Shown here one piece after another: positions 53,491-63,914 of a stretch of 64,000 nt of DNA (the first letter of the stretch is position 1; each line of letters opens with the position of its first letter). A program made the translations under genes and the position numbers. This DNA is from Mesorhizobium sp. M2A.F.Ca.ET.046.03.2.1. Lineage in GTDB: Bacteria; Pseudomonadota; Alphaproteobacteria; Rhizobiales; Rhizobiaceae. The DNA lies in the NCBI RefSeq assembly GCF_003952425.1, contig NZ_CP034449.1, positions 2,294,001 to 2,358,000 on the forward strand. Reading direction: 5' to 3'. The notes below the pieces were generated by a model, which was not told the DNA's origin, did no database searches, and saw only the letters and a program-made list of their open reading frames with translations.

Positions 53491-53894
53491 TGTTTGTCGA
53501 CGCTGCAGCCATCGTCGCGATGCTAAGCAACGAGGTCGAAGCCGAGCGCTGCGCGCGAGCGGTCACGGAAGCGTCGGCACCGTTCACTTCCGCCATCGCC
53601 GTGTGGGAGGCGGCGATGGCGCTAGCGCGACCGGAAAAGTTAGCCATACCGGTCGTCAGAAGTGCGGAGATTGTGGGCCGCTTTCTGGAAGAGCGGGCAA
53701 TTGCGTTGCGCGAGCTTCCGCCCGCACCCGAGGCAGCGTCGCTATCTATCGAGGCCGCGTCGCGGTTTCGCAGCAACGCCATGCGCCTGAACATGGCGGA
53801 TTGTTTTCACTACGCTTGCGCCCGCTACTACGCAGTTCCGATGCTTTCCACCGCCGACGAATTCAGGCTCACTGATCTGGAGACTGTTTCGTGA
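53490..53894 (+). CDS. vapC: VapC-type PIN-domain ribonuclease toxin
   Basis: A 134-residue PIN-domain toxin that would cleave RNA, probably tRNA or rRNA, when free of VapB. Acidic residues of the active site are visible: D4 (MFVDAAAIVAML), E40 (VWEAAMAL) and D104 (NMADCFHYACA), with D122 at the end (TADEF). Its 3' end overlaps the end of the convergent murJ gene by 26 bases. It is coupled with vapB at TGATG. Confidence 0.9.
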   Translation: MFVDAAAIVAMLSNEVEAERCARAVTEASAPFTSAIAVWEAAMALARPEKLAIPVVRSAEIVGRFLEERAIALRELPPAPEAASLSIEAASRFRSNAMRLNMADCFHYACARYYAVPMLSTADEFRLTDLETVS

Positions 53895-55476
53895 CTGGCG
53901 GCGCAGATTTTGCTTCGCCCCGCTTCACGTTCCTGCGGATCATGCCGAAATCGGCGCCGCCGGTGCCGAAGGCGGCGATGAAATAGAGCGCCGCACCCCC
54001 GCCGACCAGCGCGAACAGCATCGTCGCCTTCACCACCAGGGGCGAGCCGGGCCCTAGCCTTGCGGCGAAGTAGTGCTCGGCGAAGTAAAGCGCGGTCGCC
54101 ATGATCACCGCCGACAGCACCAGCCTTGGAATGCGCTTCAAGAGCGGGATGTCGCGGCCCCAATGACCGCGCCGGATCAGCATGGCGAGCAGCATCAGCG
54201 CGTTGACCCAGCCCGCGACGGCCGAGGCCACCGCTATGCCCGGCGCCCCCATGGACGGGAATAGGGTGAGCGCCGTGGCGACGTTCACGCCGACCGAAAT
54301 GGCCGCAAAGATCATCGGCGTGCGCGTGTCCTCGCGCGCGAAATAGCCCGGCGTGAAAGCCTTGATCAGCACGAAGGCGGGCAGGCCGAGGCCGAAGATC
54401 GCCAGGATCGAGGCGACGATCGGCGTCGAATGGTTGGCGGCGAAAGCGCCGCGCTCATAGACCAGCCGCACGATCGGTTCCGACATCACCCAAAGCGCCG
54501 CGGCGGCCGGCAATGTCATGAACAGGGTGAACTCGACCGAGCGGTTCTGCAGGTTCGCGGCCTCGACGAGGTTGCCCGATTTCAGCGCCCGCGACAGTTC
54601 CGGCAACAGCACGATGGCCACCGCCACGCCGACGACTCCGAGCGGCAATTGATAGATGCGGTCGGCATAGGCGAGCGACGAGACCGCGCTATTCTGCGCC
54701 GAGGCGATCGCCGTGCCGATCAGCTGGTTGATCTGGGTGATGCCGCCGGTGATCGCCGCCGGCAGCGCCAGGATCAGCAGCCGCTTGACGTTGGGCGTCA
54801 TCTTCGGACGGCGAAAGCCGATCGAGATGCCGGCATGGCGCACCGCGATCCAGACGATGGCGAGCTGCACGATGCCCGCCGCCAGCACGCCCCAGGACAG
54901 GCCGAAGCCGACACCATGCGCATCCAGCCCGTGATACCAGGCGTAACCCAGCACGGCGATCAGGATGATGTTGAGGAAGGCGGGCGCGATCGCCGCCGCG
55001 AAATAGCGGCGCAGCGAGTTCAGCATGCCGGCCATCATGGCGCCGAGCGACATGCAGATCAGATAGGGGAACATGATCGTGGCGAGCGTGACGGTCGTCT
55101 CGAACTTGCCCGGGATATCGGCAAAGCCCGGCGCCACCAGGTAGCGCACGATCAGCGGCATCGCCAGTCCCATGGCGATCGTCAGCGCCAGCAGCGCCGA
55201 GAACAGCACGCCGAACACTTCCTCCGAAAGGCGCTTGGCGCCCTCATTGCCATGCTGCTCGATCTCCTTGGCGAAGAGCGGCACGAAAGCGGCGTTGAAG
55301 GCGCCTTCGGCGAACAGTCGGCGGAAAGTGTTGGGGAACTGGAAGGCGGCGTTGAAGGCGTCGGCGACCGGCCCGGTGCCGAGCGCCGCCGCCATCAGCA
55401 TCTCGCGGCCGAAACCCAGCGCTCGGCTCATCAGCGTGCCGGAAGCGACGGTGGCGAATTTCTTGACGAGGCTCAT
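53869..55476 (-). CDS. murJ: lipid II flippase MurJ
   Basis: A 535-residue membrane protein of the MOP superfamily, with about 14 hydrophobic helices. The N-terminal segment VASGTLMSRALGFGREMLMA and the AFNAAFQFPNTFRRLFAEGAFNAAFVPLF block are typical. MurJ moves lipid II across the inner membrane for peptidoglycan synthesis. glnD lies directly upstream (40-base gap), a conserved arrangement in Rhizobiales. Its 3' end overlaps vapC. Confidence 0.95.
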   Translation of the reverse strand: MSLVKKFATVASGTLMSRALGFGREMLMAAALGTGPVADAFNAAFQFPNTFRRLFAEGAFNAAFVPLFAKEIEQHGNEGAKRLSEEVFGVLFSALLALTIAMGLAMPLIVRYLVAPGFADIPGKFETTVTLATIMFPYLICMSLGAMMAGMLNSLRRYFAAAIAPAFLNIILIAVLGYAWYHGLDAHGVGFGLSWGVLAAGIVQLAIVWIAVRHAGISIGFRRPKMTPNVKRLLILALPAAITGGITQINQLIGTAIASAQNSAVSSLAYADRIYQLPLGVVGVAVAIVLLPELSRALKSGNLVEAANLQNRSVEFTLFMTLPAAAALWVMSEPIVRLVYERGAFAANHSTPIVASILAIFGLGLPAFVLIKAFTPGYFAREDTRTPMIFAAISVGVNVATALTLFPSMGAPGIAVASAVAGWVNALMLLAMLIRRGHWGRDIPLLKRIPRLVLSAVIMATALYFAEHYFAARLGPGSPLVVKATMLFALVGGGAALYFIAAFGTGGADFGMIRRNVKRGEAKSAPPVTKQSPDQ

Positions 55477-55516
55477 GCCGGGAAGGACTGCCAGGGAAAT
55501 TGCGTCAAATGGATGG

Positions 55517-58327
55517 TCACTCGGCCGCCGCCTTGGCCTTGCCGTTGCGTTCCGACGAATTGCCTTCCAGCGTATCGATCAGCCGCTTGTGGATGGTAGC
55601 GGTGCGTGTCGGGCTGTCGATCTTCTGTCCGGTCAGGTCGGTGACGTAGAATGTGTCGATGACCTTCTCGCCGAAGGTGGTGATATGCGCCGAGGCGATG
55701 TCGAGCGAAAGGTCGGAGAGCGTGCCGGTGATCTCGGACAGCAGGCCCGGCCTGTCCAGCCCCTCGACCTCGATCACCGAGAAACGGTTCGACAGCGTGT
55801 TGCGGATCTCGGCGCGCGGCGGAATCCTGAAAACCTTGGCGCCACGCTTCGGCTTGGTGCGCTTCTCGATCATCTCCGGCAGCCAGCTCTTGCCGGACAG
55901 CACGTCCTCGATCAGCCGGCCGACGCGCTCGGCGCGGCGGCGCTCGTCCTCGTCGAGGTCGAACTCCCTCGAGATCAGGATGGTGTCCAGCGCCCGCCCG
56001 TCGGAAGTGGTGAAGATCTGCGCGTCGACGATGTTGCCGCCGGCCCCGGCACACGCCCCGGCGATGATCGAAAGCAGGCGCGGATGGTCCGGCGCCAGCA
56101 CGGTGATCTCGGTCACCGCCTCGAATTCATGCGTCTTGACCATGGTCGCGAGCTTCTTGCCCGCCGCATCCGCCTCACGGATGAAGTCGGCGTGGCGCAG
56201 CTGGTCGTTGAGGTCGACCGTCAGCAGGTAGTTCTCATAGTGCTGCGCGACATAGCGCTTGCGCTCCTTGGCCGGCCAGGCCGAGAGCGCCTCGGCCAAC
56301 CGTTCGCGCGCGGCGGCGGTGCGTTGCGCCCGCGACACTTCCGAGAAGCCGCCGGTCAGCAGCAGCTCGGTCTCGTAATAGAGCGTGCGGAGCAACTGGC
56401 CCTTCCAGCCGTTCCACACGCCCGGCCCGACGCCGCGTATGTCGCAGACGGTGAGGATCAAAAGCAGCTTCAGCCGCTCCACCGACTGCACGATCGAAGC
56501 GAAATCCTCGATCGTCTTGCGGTCGTTGAGGTCGCGCGTCTGCGCCGTCATCGACATCACAAGGTGGTTTTCGACCAGCCAGGCGACGGTCTCGGTATCG
56601 GCCGGCGACAGCCCCATATGCGGGCAGATGCGTCGGGCGATGCGGGCGCCGGCCTCCGAATGGTCTTCCGGCCTGCCCTTGGCGATGTCGTGCAGCAGCA
56701 CCGCGACATAAAGCGCTTCGCGGCTCTTCTTCAGCCCCGGCATCAGCGAATGCGCCAGCGGGTGAATCTTCTCGCCATCGCCGCGCTCGATCTCGGCCAG
56801 CACGCCGATGCAGCGGATCAGGTGCTCGTCCACCGTGTAGTGGTGGTACATCGAGAACTGCATCATCGCGACGATCTTGCCGAAGTCGGGGATCAGCCTG
56901 CCGAGCAGCCCGGCCTCGTTCATGCGCCTGAGATTGAGCTCGGCGTTGCGGTCCGAGGTCAATATGTCGAGGAACAGCCGGTTGGCCTCCTCGTCGCGCC
57001 GGAGCGACTTGTTGACCAGGCCGAGCGAGCGGGTGAGCAGCTTCAGCGCGTCGGGATGGAACTCCAGCCCATGCTTGTCGGCGAACCAGAACAACCTCAG
57101 CAGGTTGACCGGGTCGCGTTCGAACACGCCATCGTCGGCGATGTTGATGCGGTGGTTGTCGACGATGAAGTCGGACGTGCCGGCAAGCTTGCGCTTGCGC
57201 CGCTGGAAGGTGAGGAAGATGCGGTTGAAGCCAGGCACGTGCTTGGCCTGCTCTTCCTCGAGCGCCGCGCAGAAGATGCGGGTGAGGTCGCCGACATCCT
57301 TGGCGACGAGGAAATAATGCTTCATGAAGCGCTCGACCGCCGACAGGCCGGGATGCGTCGTGTAGCCCAGACGTTCGGCGATCTCGCGCTGGATGTCGAA
57401 ATGCAGCCGCTCCTCCGCCTTGCCGGTGAGGAAATGCATGTGGCAACGCACCGCCCAGAGGAAATCCTCGGCCTTCTGGAACTCGCGATATTCGGCTTGG
57501 GTGAAGACGCCCTTCTCGACCAGCTCCTCGCCGGTGCGCACGCGATAGAAATATTTGCCGATCCAGAACAGTGTCTGCAGGTCGCGCAACCCGCCCTTGC
57601 CGTCCTTGACATTGGGCTCGACCAGATAGCGGCTTTCGCCGGCCTTGGCGTGGCGCTCGTCGCGCTCGGCAAGCTTGGCCTGCACATATTCCGGCCCGGT
57701 CGTGCGCACCACCTCGTGATCGAAGCGGGTGAGCAGCTCTTCATAGAGCTTCTGTTCGCCCCACAGGAAACGCGCCTCGAGGATCGAGGTGCGGATGGTG
57801 ATGTCGCTGCGCGACAGCCGCAGGCAGTCCTCGATGTTGCGGGTGGCGTGGCCGACCTTCAGCCCCATGTCCCACAGCATGTAGAGCATATACTCCACGA
57901 TCTGCTCGCCCCATGGCGTCTGCTTGTAGGGCAGCAGGAACAGGAGGTCGATGTCGGAGCCCGGCGCCAGCGTGCCGCGGCCGTAGCCGCCGACCGCCAC
58001 GACCGCCATGCGCTCGGCCACCGAACGGTTCTTGACCCGGTAGACATGGGTGGCGGCGAAATCATAGAGCGCCCGGATCAGCTCATCCATCAGATGCGAG
58101 AGCCGCTCGGCGCAGGCATTGCCGCCGCCATCCTCCTTGAGCATGGCCTCGGCGATCTTGCGCCCCTCCGCCAGCCTGGCTTTGAGCAATTGGAGCACGG
58201 CGGTGCGAACCGCCGGTCCCGAACCGTCGCCGGCGCTTGCCGACGTCAGCGCGGTCAAGTCGCGGCGCAAGGCGTCGCCATCGATGATTTCGTTGAGTTT
58301 CAGGGAGATCTTTGCCTTTGCGCTCAT
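55517..58327 (-). CDS. glnD: bifunctional uridylyltransferase/uridylyl-removing enzyme GlnD
   Basis: A 936-residue nitrogen sensor that uridylylates PII when glutamine is low and removes UMP when it is high. The nucleotidyltransferase motif is [18 protein letters not shown], with D125 and D127. The HD domain has [15 protein letters not shown]. Two ACT domains lie at the C-terminus ([20 protein letters not shown] and [17 protein letters not shown]), which bind glutamine. It is followed by murJ. Confidence 0.97.
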   Translation of the reverse strand: MSAKAKISLKLNEIIDGDALRRDLTALTSASAGDGSGPAVRTAVLQLLKARLAEGRKIAEAMLKEDGGGNACAERLSHLMDELIRALYDFAATHVYRVKNRSVAERMAVVAVGGYGRGTLAPGSDIDLLFLLPYKQTPWGEQIVEYMLYMLWDMGLKVGHATRNIEDCLRLSRSDITIRTSILEARFLWGEQKLYEELLTRFDHEVVRTTGPEYVQAKLAERDERHAKAGESRYLVEPNVKDGKGGLRDLQTLFWIGKYFYRVRTGEELVEKGVFTQAEYREFQKAEDFLWAVRCHMHFLTGKAEERLHFDIQREIAERLGYTTHPGLSAVERFMKHYFLVAKDVGDLTRIFCAALEEEQAKHVPGFNRIFLTFQRRKRKLAGTSDFIVDNHRINIADDGVFERDPVNLLRLFWFADKHGLEFHPDALKLLTRSLGLVNKSLRRDEEANRLFLDILTSDRNAELNLRRMNEAGLLGRLIPDFGKIVAMMQFSMYHHYTVDEHLIRCIGVLAEIERGDGEKIHPLAHSLMPGLKKSREALYVAVLLHDIAKGRPEDHSEAGARIARRICPHMGLSPADTETVAWLVENHLVMSMTAQTRDLNDRKTIEDFASIVQSVERLKLLLILTVCDIRGVGPGVWNGWKGQLLRTLYYETELLLTGGFSEVSRAQRTAAARERLAEALSAWPAKERKRYVAQHYENYLLTVDLNDQLRHADFIREADAAGKKLATMVKTHEFEAVTEITVLAPDHPRLLSIIAGACAGAGGNIVDAQIFTTSDGRALDTILISREFDLDEDERRRAERVGRLIEDVLSGKSWLPEMIEKRTKPKRGAKVFRIPPRAEIRNTLSNRFSVIEVEGLDRPGLLSEITGTLSDLSLDIASAHITTFGEKVIDTFYVTDLTGQKIDSPTRTATIHKRLIDTLEGNSSERNGKAKAAAE

Positions 58328-58428
58328 CGCGCTGGCTGGTATGGGGCTGGCGTCCGCGTTTCCGATGACGCGCGATTGATGCAGAGCAAGGGCAAACGAC
58401 CAGAATTTCCGAAAGTCGAAACTGGCGC

Positions 58429-58459
58429 TTGACCTTCCAGTAGCTGGAAGGACTACCTC
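58429..58459 (+). promoter_or_regulatory. CueR-type promoter and operator of copA
   Basis: TTGACC (-35, 58429-58434), a 19-base spacer and TACCTC (-10, 58454-58459). The spacer contains the perfect dyad CCTTCCAG-TAG-CTGGAAGG (58433-58451). An over-long spacer with this palindrome is the hallmark of MerR-family, in particular CueR, activation. Confidence 0.85.
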
Positions 58460-58491
58460 CGCCTCAATTCAAGAATTCCGAGGCATTGCTG

Positions 58492-60996
58492 ATGACCCAT
58501 TCCGACCACAACCATCATCACTCGCATGGCGCATCCTGCTGCTCCGCGAAAGGTGCAGCGTCAGCGGCCGAAGCTGTGATTCGCGATCCTGTCTGCGGCA
58601 TGACGGTCGATCCGGCGGCCGGCAAGCCGACGGCCGAGCACGGCGGACGAACCTTTCATTTCTGCAGCGAGCGCTGCCGCACGAAATTCCTAGCCGAGCC
58701 GGAGAGCTACCTGACGGCCACCGATCCTGTCTGCGGCATGAGCGTCGACCGCGCCAGCGCCAGGCACTTTGTGCGTCATGATGGCAAGGGCTTCTATTTC
58801 TGCTCCGCCGCTTGCCAAGGCAAGTTCGAGGCGGAGCCGGCAAAATACCTCGCCGGCCGGCCCGAGCCGCAGCCGATGCCGAAGGGCACGCAGTACACCT
58901 GCCCGATGCACCCTGAAATCATCCGCGACAAGCCCGGCTCCTGCCCGATCTGCGGCATGGCGCTGGAGCCGATGGGCGTGCCGACCGGCGATGAAGGCCC
59001 AAATCCCGAGCTGGTCGATTTCACGCGCCGGTTCTGGGTCAGCGCGGCGCTTTCCGCTCCTCTCCTGATCTTCGCCATGGCGCCGATGCTGGGCCTCAGC
59101 TTCGAAAGTCTCATCGACGGCCGGACGAAGACATGGGCAGAGCTGGCGCTGGCGAGCCCGGTGGTGCTTTGGGCGGCGTTTCCGTTCTTCCACCGCGGCT
59201 GGGAATCGGTTGTCAACCGCAGCCCCAATATGTGGACGCTGATTTCGCTGGGCGTGGGTGCCGCCTATCTCTACAGTGTGGTCGCCGCCCTTTTTCCGGA
59301 CATCTTCCCGCATCAGTTCCGCGGCCATGACGGCGCCGTGCCGGTCTATTTCGAAGCCGCTGCCGTCATCGTCGCGCTTGTCTTCCTCGGCCAGGTGCTG
59401 GAACTCAGGGCCCGCGAGCGCACCGGCTCGGCCATTCGCGCGCTCCTCGACCTTGCCCCGAAGACGGCGCGTCTGATCGGCGCCGGCGGTTCCGAGAAGG
59501 ATGTGCCGCTCGACAGCGTGCAGACCGGCGACCAGCTGCGCATTCGTCCGGGCGACGCCGTTCCGGTCGACGGCACCGTGCTGGAAGGCCGCTCGGCGAT
59601 CGATGAATCGATGATCACGGGCGAGCCGCTGCCGGTCGAAAAGACGGAAGGCTCCGCGCTTACCGGCGGCACGCTGAACAAGAACGGCTCGCTGGTCATG
59701 CGCGCCGACAAGGTCGGCGCCGAGACCACGCTGTCGCGCATCGTCGAGATGGTCGCCAAGGCGCAGCGCTCGCGCGCCCCGATCCAGGGGCTAGCCGACC
59801 GCGTGTCCTTCTATTTCGTGCCGGCCGTGGTGCTGGTCGCCATCATCGCCTTCGTCGCCTGGGCACTCCTCGGCCCAGAGCCCAGCCTGATCTTCGCCAT
59901 CGTCTCGGCTGTGTCGGTGCTGATCATCGCCTGTCCCTGCGCGCTCGGTCTGGCGACGCCGATGTCGATCATGACGGCGACGGGACGCGGCGCGCATGCC
60001 GGCGTGCTGATCAAGGAAGCGGCGGCGCTGGAGCGTTTCGCCTCGGTCGACACGCTGATCGTCGACAAGACCGGCACGCTGACCGAAGGCAAGCCGCGGC
60101 TTACCGATGTCGTCGCGGCCGAGGGCATCGATGAGAACGAATTGTTGGGCCTCGCCGCCGCGCTCGAAAAGGGCTCGGAACATCCTCTGGCCGAGGCGAT
60201 TGTCGAGGGCGCCGCCGCGCGCGGTTTGAAGCTGGCCGAAGCCGTCGAGTTCGAAGCCGTCACCGGCAAGGGCGTCTCGGGCACGGTTACGGGCAGGAAG
60301 GTCGCGCTCGGCAATGCGGCGATGATGGCGGACCTCGGCGTCGATACGCCGGCGGCCAATGCCGAGGCGATGCAGGCCGAAGGCAAGACGGCCATGTTCG
60401 TGGCCGTCGACGGGGCATTCGCCGGCATCGTCGCCGTGGCCGATCCCGTCAAGGCAACGACGGCCGAGGCGATCAAGGCCCTGCACGACAGGGGTCTGAG
60501 GATCATCATGGCAACCGGCGACAACGAGCGCACGGCAAAAGCGATCGCCGGCAAGCTTGGCATCGACGAGGTCCGCGCCGGCCTGCTGCCGGATGAGAAG
60601 GGCGCGCTGGTCGAGCAGCTGCGCGCGAGCGGCGCTGGCGTGGCCATGGCCGGAGACGGCGTCAACGATGCGCCGGCGCTGGCCGGCGCAGATGTCGGCA
60701 TCGCCATGGGCACCGGCGCCGATGTCGCGGTCGAAAGCGCCGGCATCACGCTGGTCAAGGGCGACCTTAACGGCATCGTCAGGGCGCGCACGCTGGCCCA
60801 GGCGACGATCCGCAACATCCGCCAGAATCTGTTTTTCGCCTTCCTCTACAACGTGCTTGGAGTGCCGGTCGCGGCCGGCGTGCTCTATCCGCTCACCGGC
60901 ACGCTTCTGTCGCCGATGATAGCGGCGGCGGCGATGAGCCTGTCGTCGGTGTCGGTCATTACCAATGCTTTGCGGCTGAGGACGTTGAAACTCTGA
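58492..60996 (+). CDS. copA: copper-exporting P1B-type ATPase with YHS domains
   Basis: An 834-residue ATPase from the ATG at 58492. A His-rich start (MTHSDHNHHHSHGASCCSA) is followed by two YHS domains (DPVCGM at about residues 35 and 80, each with a downstream FHFC/FYFC pair) and a heavy-metal-binding segment CPMHPEI...CPICGM. The membrane metal site is C481-P482-C483, with D525 in DKTGTLTEGKP phosphorylated, SEHPLAE and GDGVNDAPAL. MSLSSVSVITNAL near the end is typical of Cu(I) pumps. The CueR-type promoter supports copper export. Confidence 0.93.
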   Translation: MTHSDHNHHHSHGASCCSAKGAASAAEAVIRDPVCGMTVDPAAGKPTAEHGGRTFHFCSERCRTKFLAEPESYLTATDPVCGMSVDRASARHFVRHDGKGFYFCSAACQGKFEAEPAKYLAGRPEPQPMPKGTQYTCPMHPEIIRDKPGSCPICGMALEPMGVPTGDEGPNPELVDFTRRFWVSAALSAPLLIFAMAPMLGLSFESLIDGRTKTWAELALASPVVLWAAFPFFHRGWESVVNRSPNMWTLISLGVGAAYLYSVVAALFPDIFPHQFRGHDGAVPVYFEAAAVIVALVFLGQVLELRARERTGSAIRALLDLAPKTARLIGAGGSEKDVPLDSVQTGDQLRIRPGDAVPVDGTVLEGRSAIDESMITGEPLPVEKTEGSALTGGTLNKNGSLVMRADKVGAETTLSRIVEMVAKAQRSRAPIQGLADRVSFYFVPAVVLVAIIAFVAWALLGPEPSLIFAIVSAVSVLIIACPCALGLATPMSIMTATGRGAHAGVLIKEAAALERFASVDTLIVDKTGTLTEGKPRLTDVVAAEGIDENELLGLAAALEKGSEHPLAEAIVEGAAARGLKLAEAVEFEAVTGKGVSGTVTGRKVALGNAAMMADLGVDTPAANAEAMQAEGKTAMFVAVDGAFAGIVAVADPVKATTAEAIKALHDRGLRIIMATGDNERTAKAIAGKLGIDEVRAGLLPDEKGALVEQLRASGAGVAMAGDGVNDAPALAGADVGIAMGTGADVAVESAGITLVKGDLNGIVRARTLAQATIRNIRQNLFFAFLYNVLGVPVAAGVLYPLTGTLLSPMIAAAAMSLSSVSVITNALRLRTLKL

Positions 60997-61039
60997 ACGA
61001 AGCTCCCAGATACGAACCTCAACCACAAGGAGACCTTGA

Positions 61040-61429
61040 ATGACCCTGGCCAAGAAAATCGTGCTGCTGTTGATGGCGGCGGGAATGCTGCTTGCCGTCT
61101 TCCTCGAAAGCGTGCCGGCCTCGTCGGAGGAGATGAAGCACGACATGTCCAAGATGGCGATGGGCGCCCAGAGCCCGGCAACGGCGGGCTATGAGGCGGC
61201 GATGAAGAAGATGCACAAGGACATGGCGATCAAATACACCGGCAATGCCGATGTCGATTTCGTCCGCGACATGATCCCGCATCATCAGGGCGCCATCGAC
61301 ATGGCCAAGGTGGTGATCGCCAACGGCAAGGATCCGGAAATCCGCAAGCTCGCCGAAGGCGTGGTCAAGGCGCAGGAAGCCGAGATCAAGGAAATGAAAG
61401 ACTGGCTTGCCAAGCACCCGGCGAAGTAG
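61040..61429 (+). CDS. DUF305 periplasmic protein (CopM-like)
   Basis: A 129-residue protein with an N-terminal hydrophobic helix (KKIVLLLMAAGMLLAVFL) for export or membrane anchoring. The DUF305 domain has MHKDMAIKYTGNADVDF and the marker RDMIPHHQGAIDMAKVV; methionines and histidines are numerous, fitting copper binding. It follows copA by 43 bases and should be co-transcribed. It likely handles copper outside the cytoplasm. Confidence 0.88.
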   Translation: MTLAKKIVLLLMAAGMLLAVFLESVPASSEEMKHDMSKMAMGAQSPATAGYEAAMKKMHKDMAIKYTGNADVDFVRDMIPHHQGAIDMAKVVIANGKDPEIRKLAEGVVKAQEAEIKEMKDWLAKHPAK

Positions 61430-61519
61430 CCGCTACCGGGAAATCTAGGCGGCCAGACGGCTTTGGTCTGGATTTCCGGTTTTGGCTATGCTGCCATCTG
61501 GCCCACGCGGAGGAAGCCC

Positions 61520-62365
61520 ATGCCGTCAACAATCAGGACCCTCAAGCTGCCGTCCGGTGAGGCCGTTCCGGTGCTGGGCCAGGGCACCTGGAAGATGGGC
61601 GAGGACCGCCGCCGCCGCGCCGATGAGGTGGCGGCGCTGAAGCTCGGGCTCGACCTCGGCATCACCCTCATCGACACCGCCGAAATGTATGCCAGCGGCG
61701 GCGCCGAGGAGGTGGTGGCGGAGGCGATCGCCGGGCGCCGCGACGAGACTTTTCTGGTTTCCAAGGTGCTGCCGACCAATGCGTCGCGTGCCGGCGTGAA
61801 GCGAGCCTGCGAGAACAGCCTGAAGCGGCTTTCCACCGACCGGATCGATCTCTATCTGCTGCATTGGCCAGGCAGCGTGCCGCTATCCGAAACCGTCGAG
61901 GCCTTCGAAACCTTGAAGAGGGAAGGCAAGATCCGCCACTGGGGCGTCAGCAATTTCGACACCGACGAGATGGAGGAACTGGTCGGTCTTCCCTCGGGCA
62001 GCAACGTCCAGACCAATCAGATCCTCTACAATCTCTCGCGGCGCGGGACGGAATTCGACTTGGCACCTTGGAGCCTGAAGCGCGGCATCCCGCTGATGGC
62101 CTATTCGCCGGTGGAGCAGGGTGCGCTCGCCCGGAATGCTCGGCTCGAAGCCGTAGCTTCGCGCCACAACGCCACCGCCGCCCAGATCGCGCTCGCCTGG
62201 GTGATGGCGCAGCCCGGCGTCATCGCCATTCCAAAGGCCGGCCGCCAGGAGCATGTCCGCCAGAACGCCGCCGCGCTCGACATCAAGCTGACGCCTGAGG
62301 ATTTCGCTGAACTCGACCGCGTCTTCCCGCCGCCGACGCGCAGGCGCGGCCTGGAGATGATATAG
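61520..62365 (+). CDS. aldo/keto reductase
   Basis: A 281-residue NADPH-dependent reductase of the AKR fold. Catalytic residues of the Asp-Tyr-Lys-His tetrad are visible in [20 protein letters not shown] and YLLHWPG. The cofactor-site [13 protein letters not shown] is near the C-terminus. The ATG at 61520 has GGAGGA upstream; the frame open to 61463 is not used. It resembles diketogluconate reductase-type and YeaE-like enzymes. The substrate is unknown. Confidence 0.88.
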   Translation: MPSTIRTLKLPSGEAVPVLGQGTWKMGEDRRRRADEVAALKLGLDLGITLIDTAEMYASGGAEEVVAEAIAGRRDETFLVSKVLPTNASRAGVKRACENSLKRLSTDRIDLYLLHWPGSVPLSETVEAFETLKREGKIRHWGVSNFDTDEMEELVGLPSGSNVQTNQILYNLSRRGTEFDLAPWSLKRGIPLMAYSPVEQGALARNARLEAVASRHNATAAQIALAWVMAQPGVIAIPKAGRQEHVRQNAAALDIKLTPEDFAELDRVFPPPTRRRGLEMI

Positions 62366-62390
62366 CCACAACTTCGATCCGGATTTGCAA

Positions 62391-63218
62391 GTGAGCCGGG
62401 AGCAGGCATTGGAACGAATTTCCGCCGGACCGCATCACACGGCCTATAAAATCGGCGACTTGACCGTCACCTCGCTCCGCGACGGTTATGTCGACATGCC
62501 GGTCCGGCGGCTGCATAAGCCGGGAGGCGAGCCCTTCGGCGACGATCTCCCCCCGCAGGTGCCGCTCTTCGACGGCGCGCTCAGATTGTCGGTCAATGCC
62601 TTTGCCATCGACGACGGCGAAGACATCACGCTGATCGATACGGGCTCCTCGAACGCCTGGCACCCGACGATGGGCTTTCTGCCGCAGGCGCTGGGCGAGG
62701 CGACGATCGCCGTCGATCGCATACGCACAATTGCCTTCACCCACACCCATCTCGACCACATCCACGGGCTTGTCCTTGCCGATGGTCGCGACGGTTTCCC
62801 GCGGCTCTCCCGCCTGTTTGTCCCTCGAGCAGAGCTCGACATGTTCCGGTCGGTAGCGAGGTTGAGCCCCTTCCATGATCGAGCGCTGCCTTTGGATCCA
62901 GGACAGCGCCTGAGCGCGAATATCGAGGCCGTCGCCGCTCCCGGCCATGAAATCGGCCATACCGGCTTTCGTGTCACGAGCGGCGGCGAGACGTTGCTGG
63001 TCTGGGGCGACATCGTGCATGTGCCGTCGCTTCAGTTCGAGCGACCGGACATCACATGGGAATTCGACGCCGATCAGGACCAGGCGCGCGAGACCCGGCT
63101 GCGCATTTTGGCGCTTGCCGCCGACAATGCCTGGTGCGTCGCCGGAGCGCATCTCGATTCACCGGGCGTCGGCCGGATTTCGCGAGGCGAAACAGGCTTT
63201 CGCTTCGAACCTCTGTAG
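62391..63218 (+). CDS. metallo-beta-lactamase-fold hydrolase
   Basis: A 275-residue MBL-fold protein. The metal motif is THTHLDHIHG, with further ligands in PGHEIGHTG, GDIVHVPS and GAHLDSPG. The closest group is the AHL-lactonase/N-acyl hydrolase-like members, but quorum-quenching activity cannot be claimed. Start options are GTG 62391 or TTG 62385, both with weak ribosome binding. It follows the aldo/keto reductase by 25 bases and is convergent with the TetR gene. Confidence 0.85.
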   Translation: MSREQALERISAGPHHTAYKIGDLTVTSLRDGYVDMPVRRLHKPGGEPFGDDLPPQVPLFDGALRLSVNAFAIDDGEDITLIDTGSSNAWHPTMGFLPQALGEATIAVDRIRTIAFTHTHLDHIHGLVLADGRDGFPRLSRLFVPRAELDMFRSVARLSPFHDRALPLDPGQRLSANIEAVAAPGHEIGHTGFRVTSGGETLLVWGDIVHVPSLQFERPDITWEFDADQDQARETRLRILALAADNAWCVAGAHLDSPGVGRISRGETGFRFEPL

Positions 63219-63323
63219 GAACGCCACATCCTGGCCGCTTGCTCAAGTCGCATCCGCAATCGCCGATCGGTACAATGAGTCAACACCGCTTGTGTTCTTT
63301 TGCGGTCCCTCGAGCGGCTGGAT

Positions 63324-63914
63324 TTATCGAATCTCGGTTTTCAGCCTTTCAAAGGCATCCCGGACATATCCTTCCAGCGGATGCCTGGCGTGTTGCTGCT
63401 GCCATGTCTCCACCGCTAGGCGCAACGCGACGACCGTCACCAAGGCGACCAGTCGCAGACTGTCGCGGGCCTGGTCCGGCCGTAACTCGCACAACCCTTC
63501 GAAAATGGCTTGCTCAAGCTGCAGGTAGCCCGTGTGCCTGCGCGAGCGCAGCGTCTTGCTCTCCCGCATGATCTTTGCCGTCGCCATCATTTGCGCCCCC
63601 TGGAAGCTGCCGATGATATTGAGCAATGCATCGCGGGCGATGTCGATCGCCGTTCCCGTGGGTGGCTCCGCAAGGATCGATGCTTTGACCACGCTCGCGT
63701 GGTTGCCCAGGGATGCAAACAGCACCTCGTCCTTGCTTTTGAAATAGTGGAAGAACGTCCGGCGCGAGATGCCGGCGGCGGCGGCTATCTCGTCGAGCGT
63801 GGTCGCGTCATAGCCATTGGCCAGGAAAGCCTTCAGGCCGGCGTCGGCGATGCGGCGGGATGTTTCCCGCCGTTTCCGCTCGCGCAGGCCTTCTGGTTTT
63901 GGCGCATCGTTCAT
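63324..63914 (-). CDS. TetR-family transcriptional regulator
   Basis: A 196-residue TetR regulator. The N-terminal HTH reads TTLDEIAAAAGISRRTFFHYFKSKDEVLF (residues 39-67, in pieces). The helical ligand domain that follows is variable. It is convergent with the MBL-fold gene. The gene to the right of the window may be its target, since it points leftward and its promoter is near 63915-64000. The effector is unknown. Confidence 0.9.
   Translation of the reverse strand: MNDAPKPEGLRERKRRETSRRIADAGLKAFLANGYDATTLDEIAAAAGISRRTFFHYFKSKDEVLFASLGNHASVVKASILAEPPTGTAIDIARDALLNIIGSFQGAQMMATAKIMRESKTLRSRRHTGYLQLEQAIFEGLCELRPDQARDSLRLVALVTVVALRLAVETWQQQHARHPLEGYVRDAFERLKTEIR

Noticed and set aside
55172..58432. 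1086-codon plus-strand frame opposite glnD
   Set aside because: Antisense to GlnD; composition and lack of motifs show it is a GC-bias artefact.
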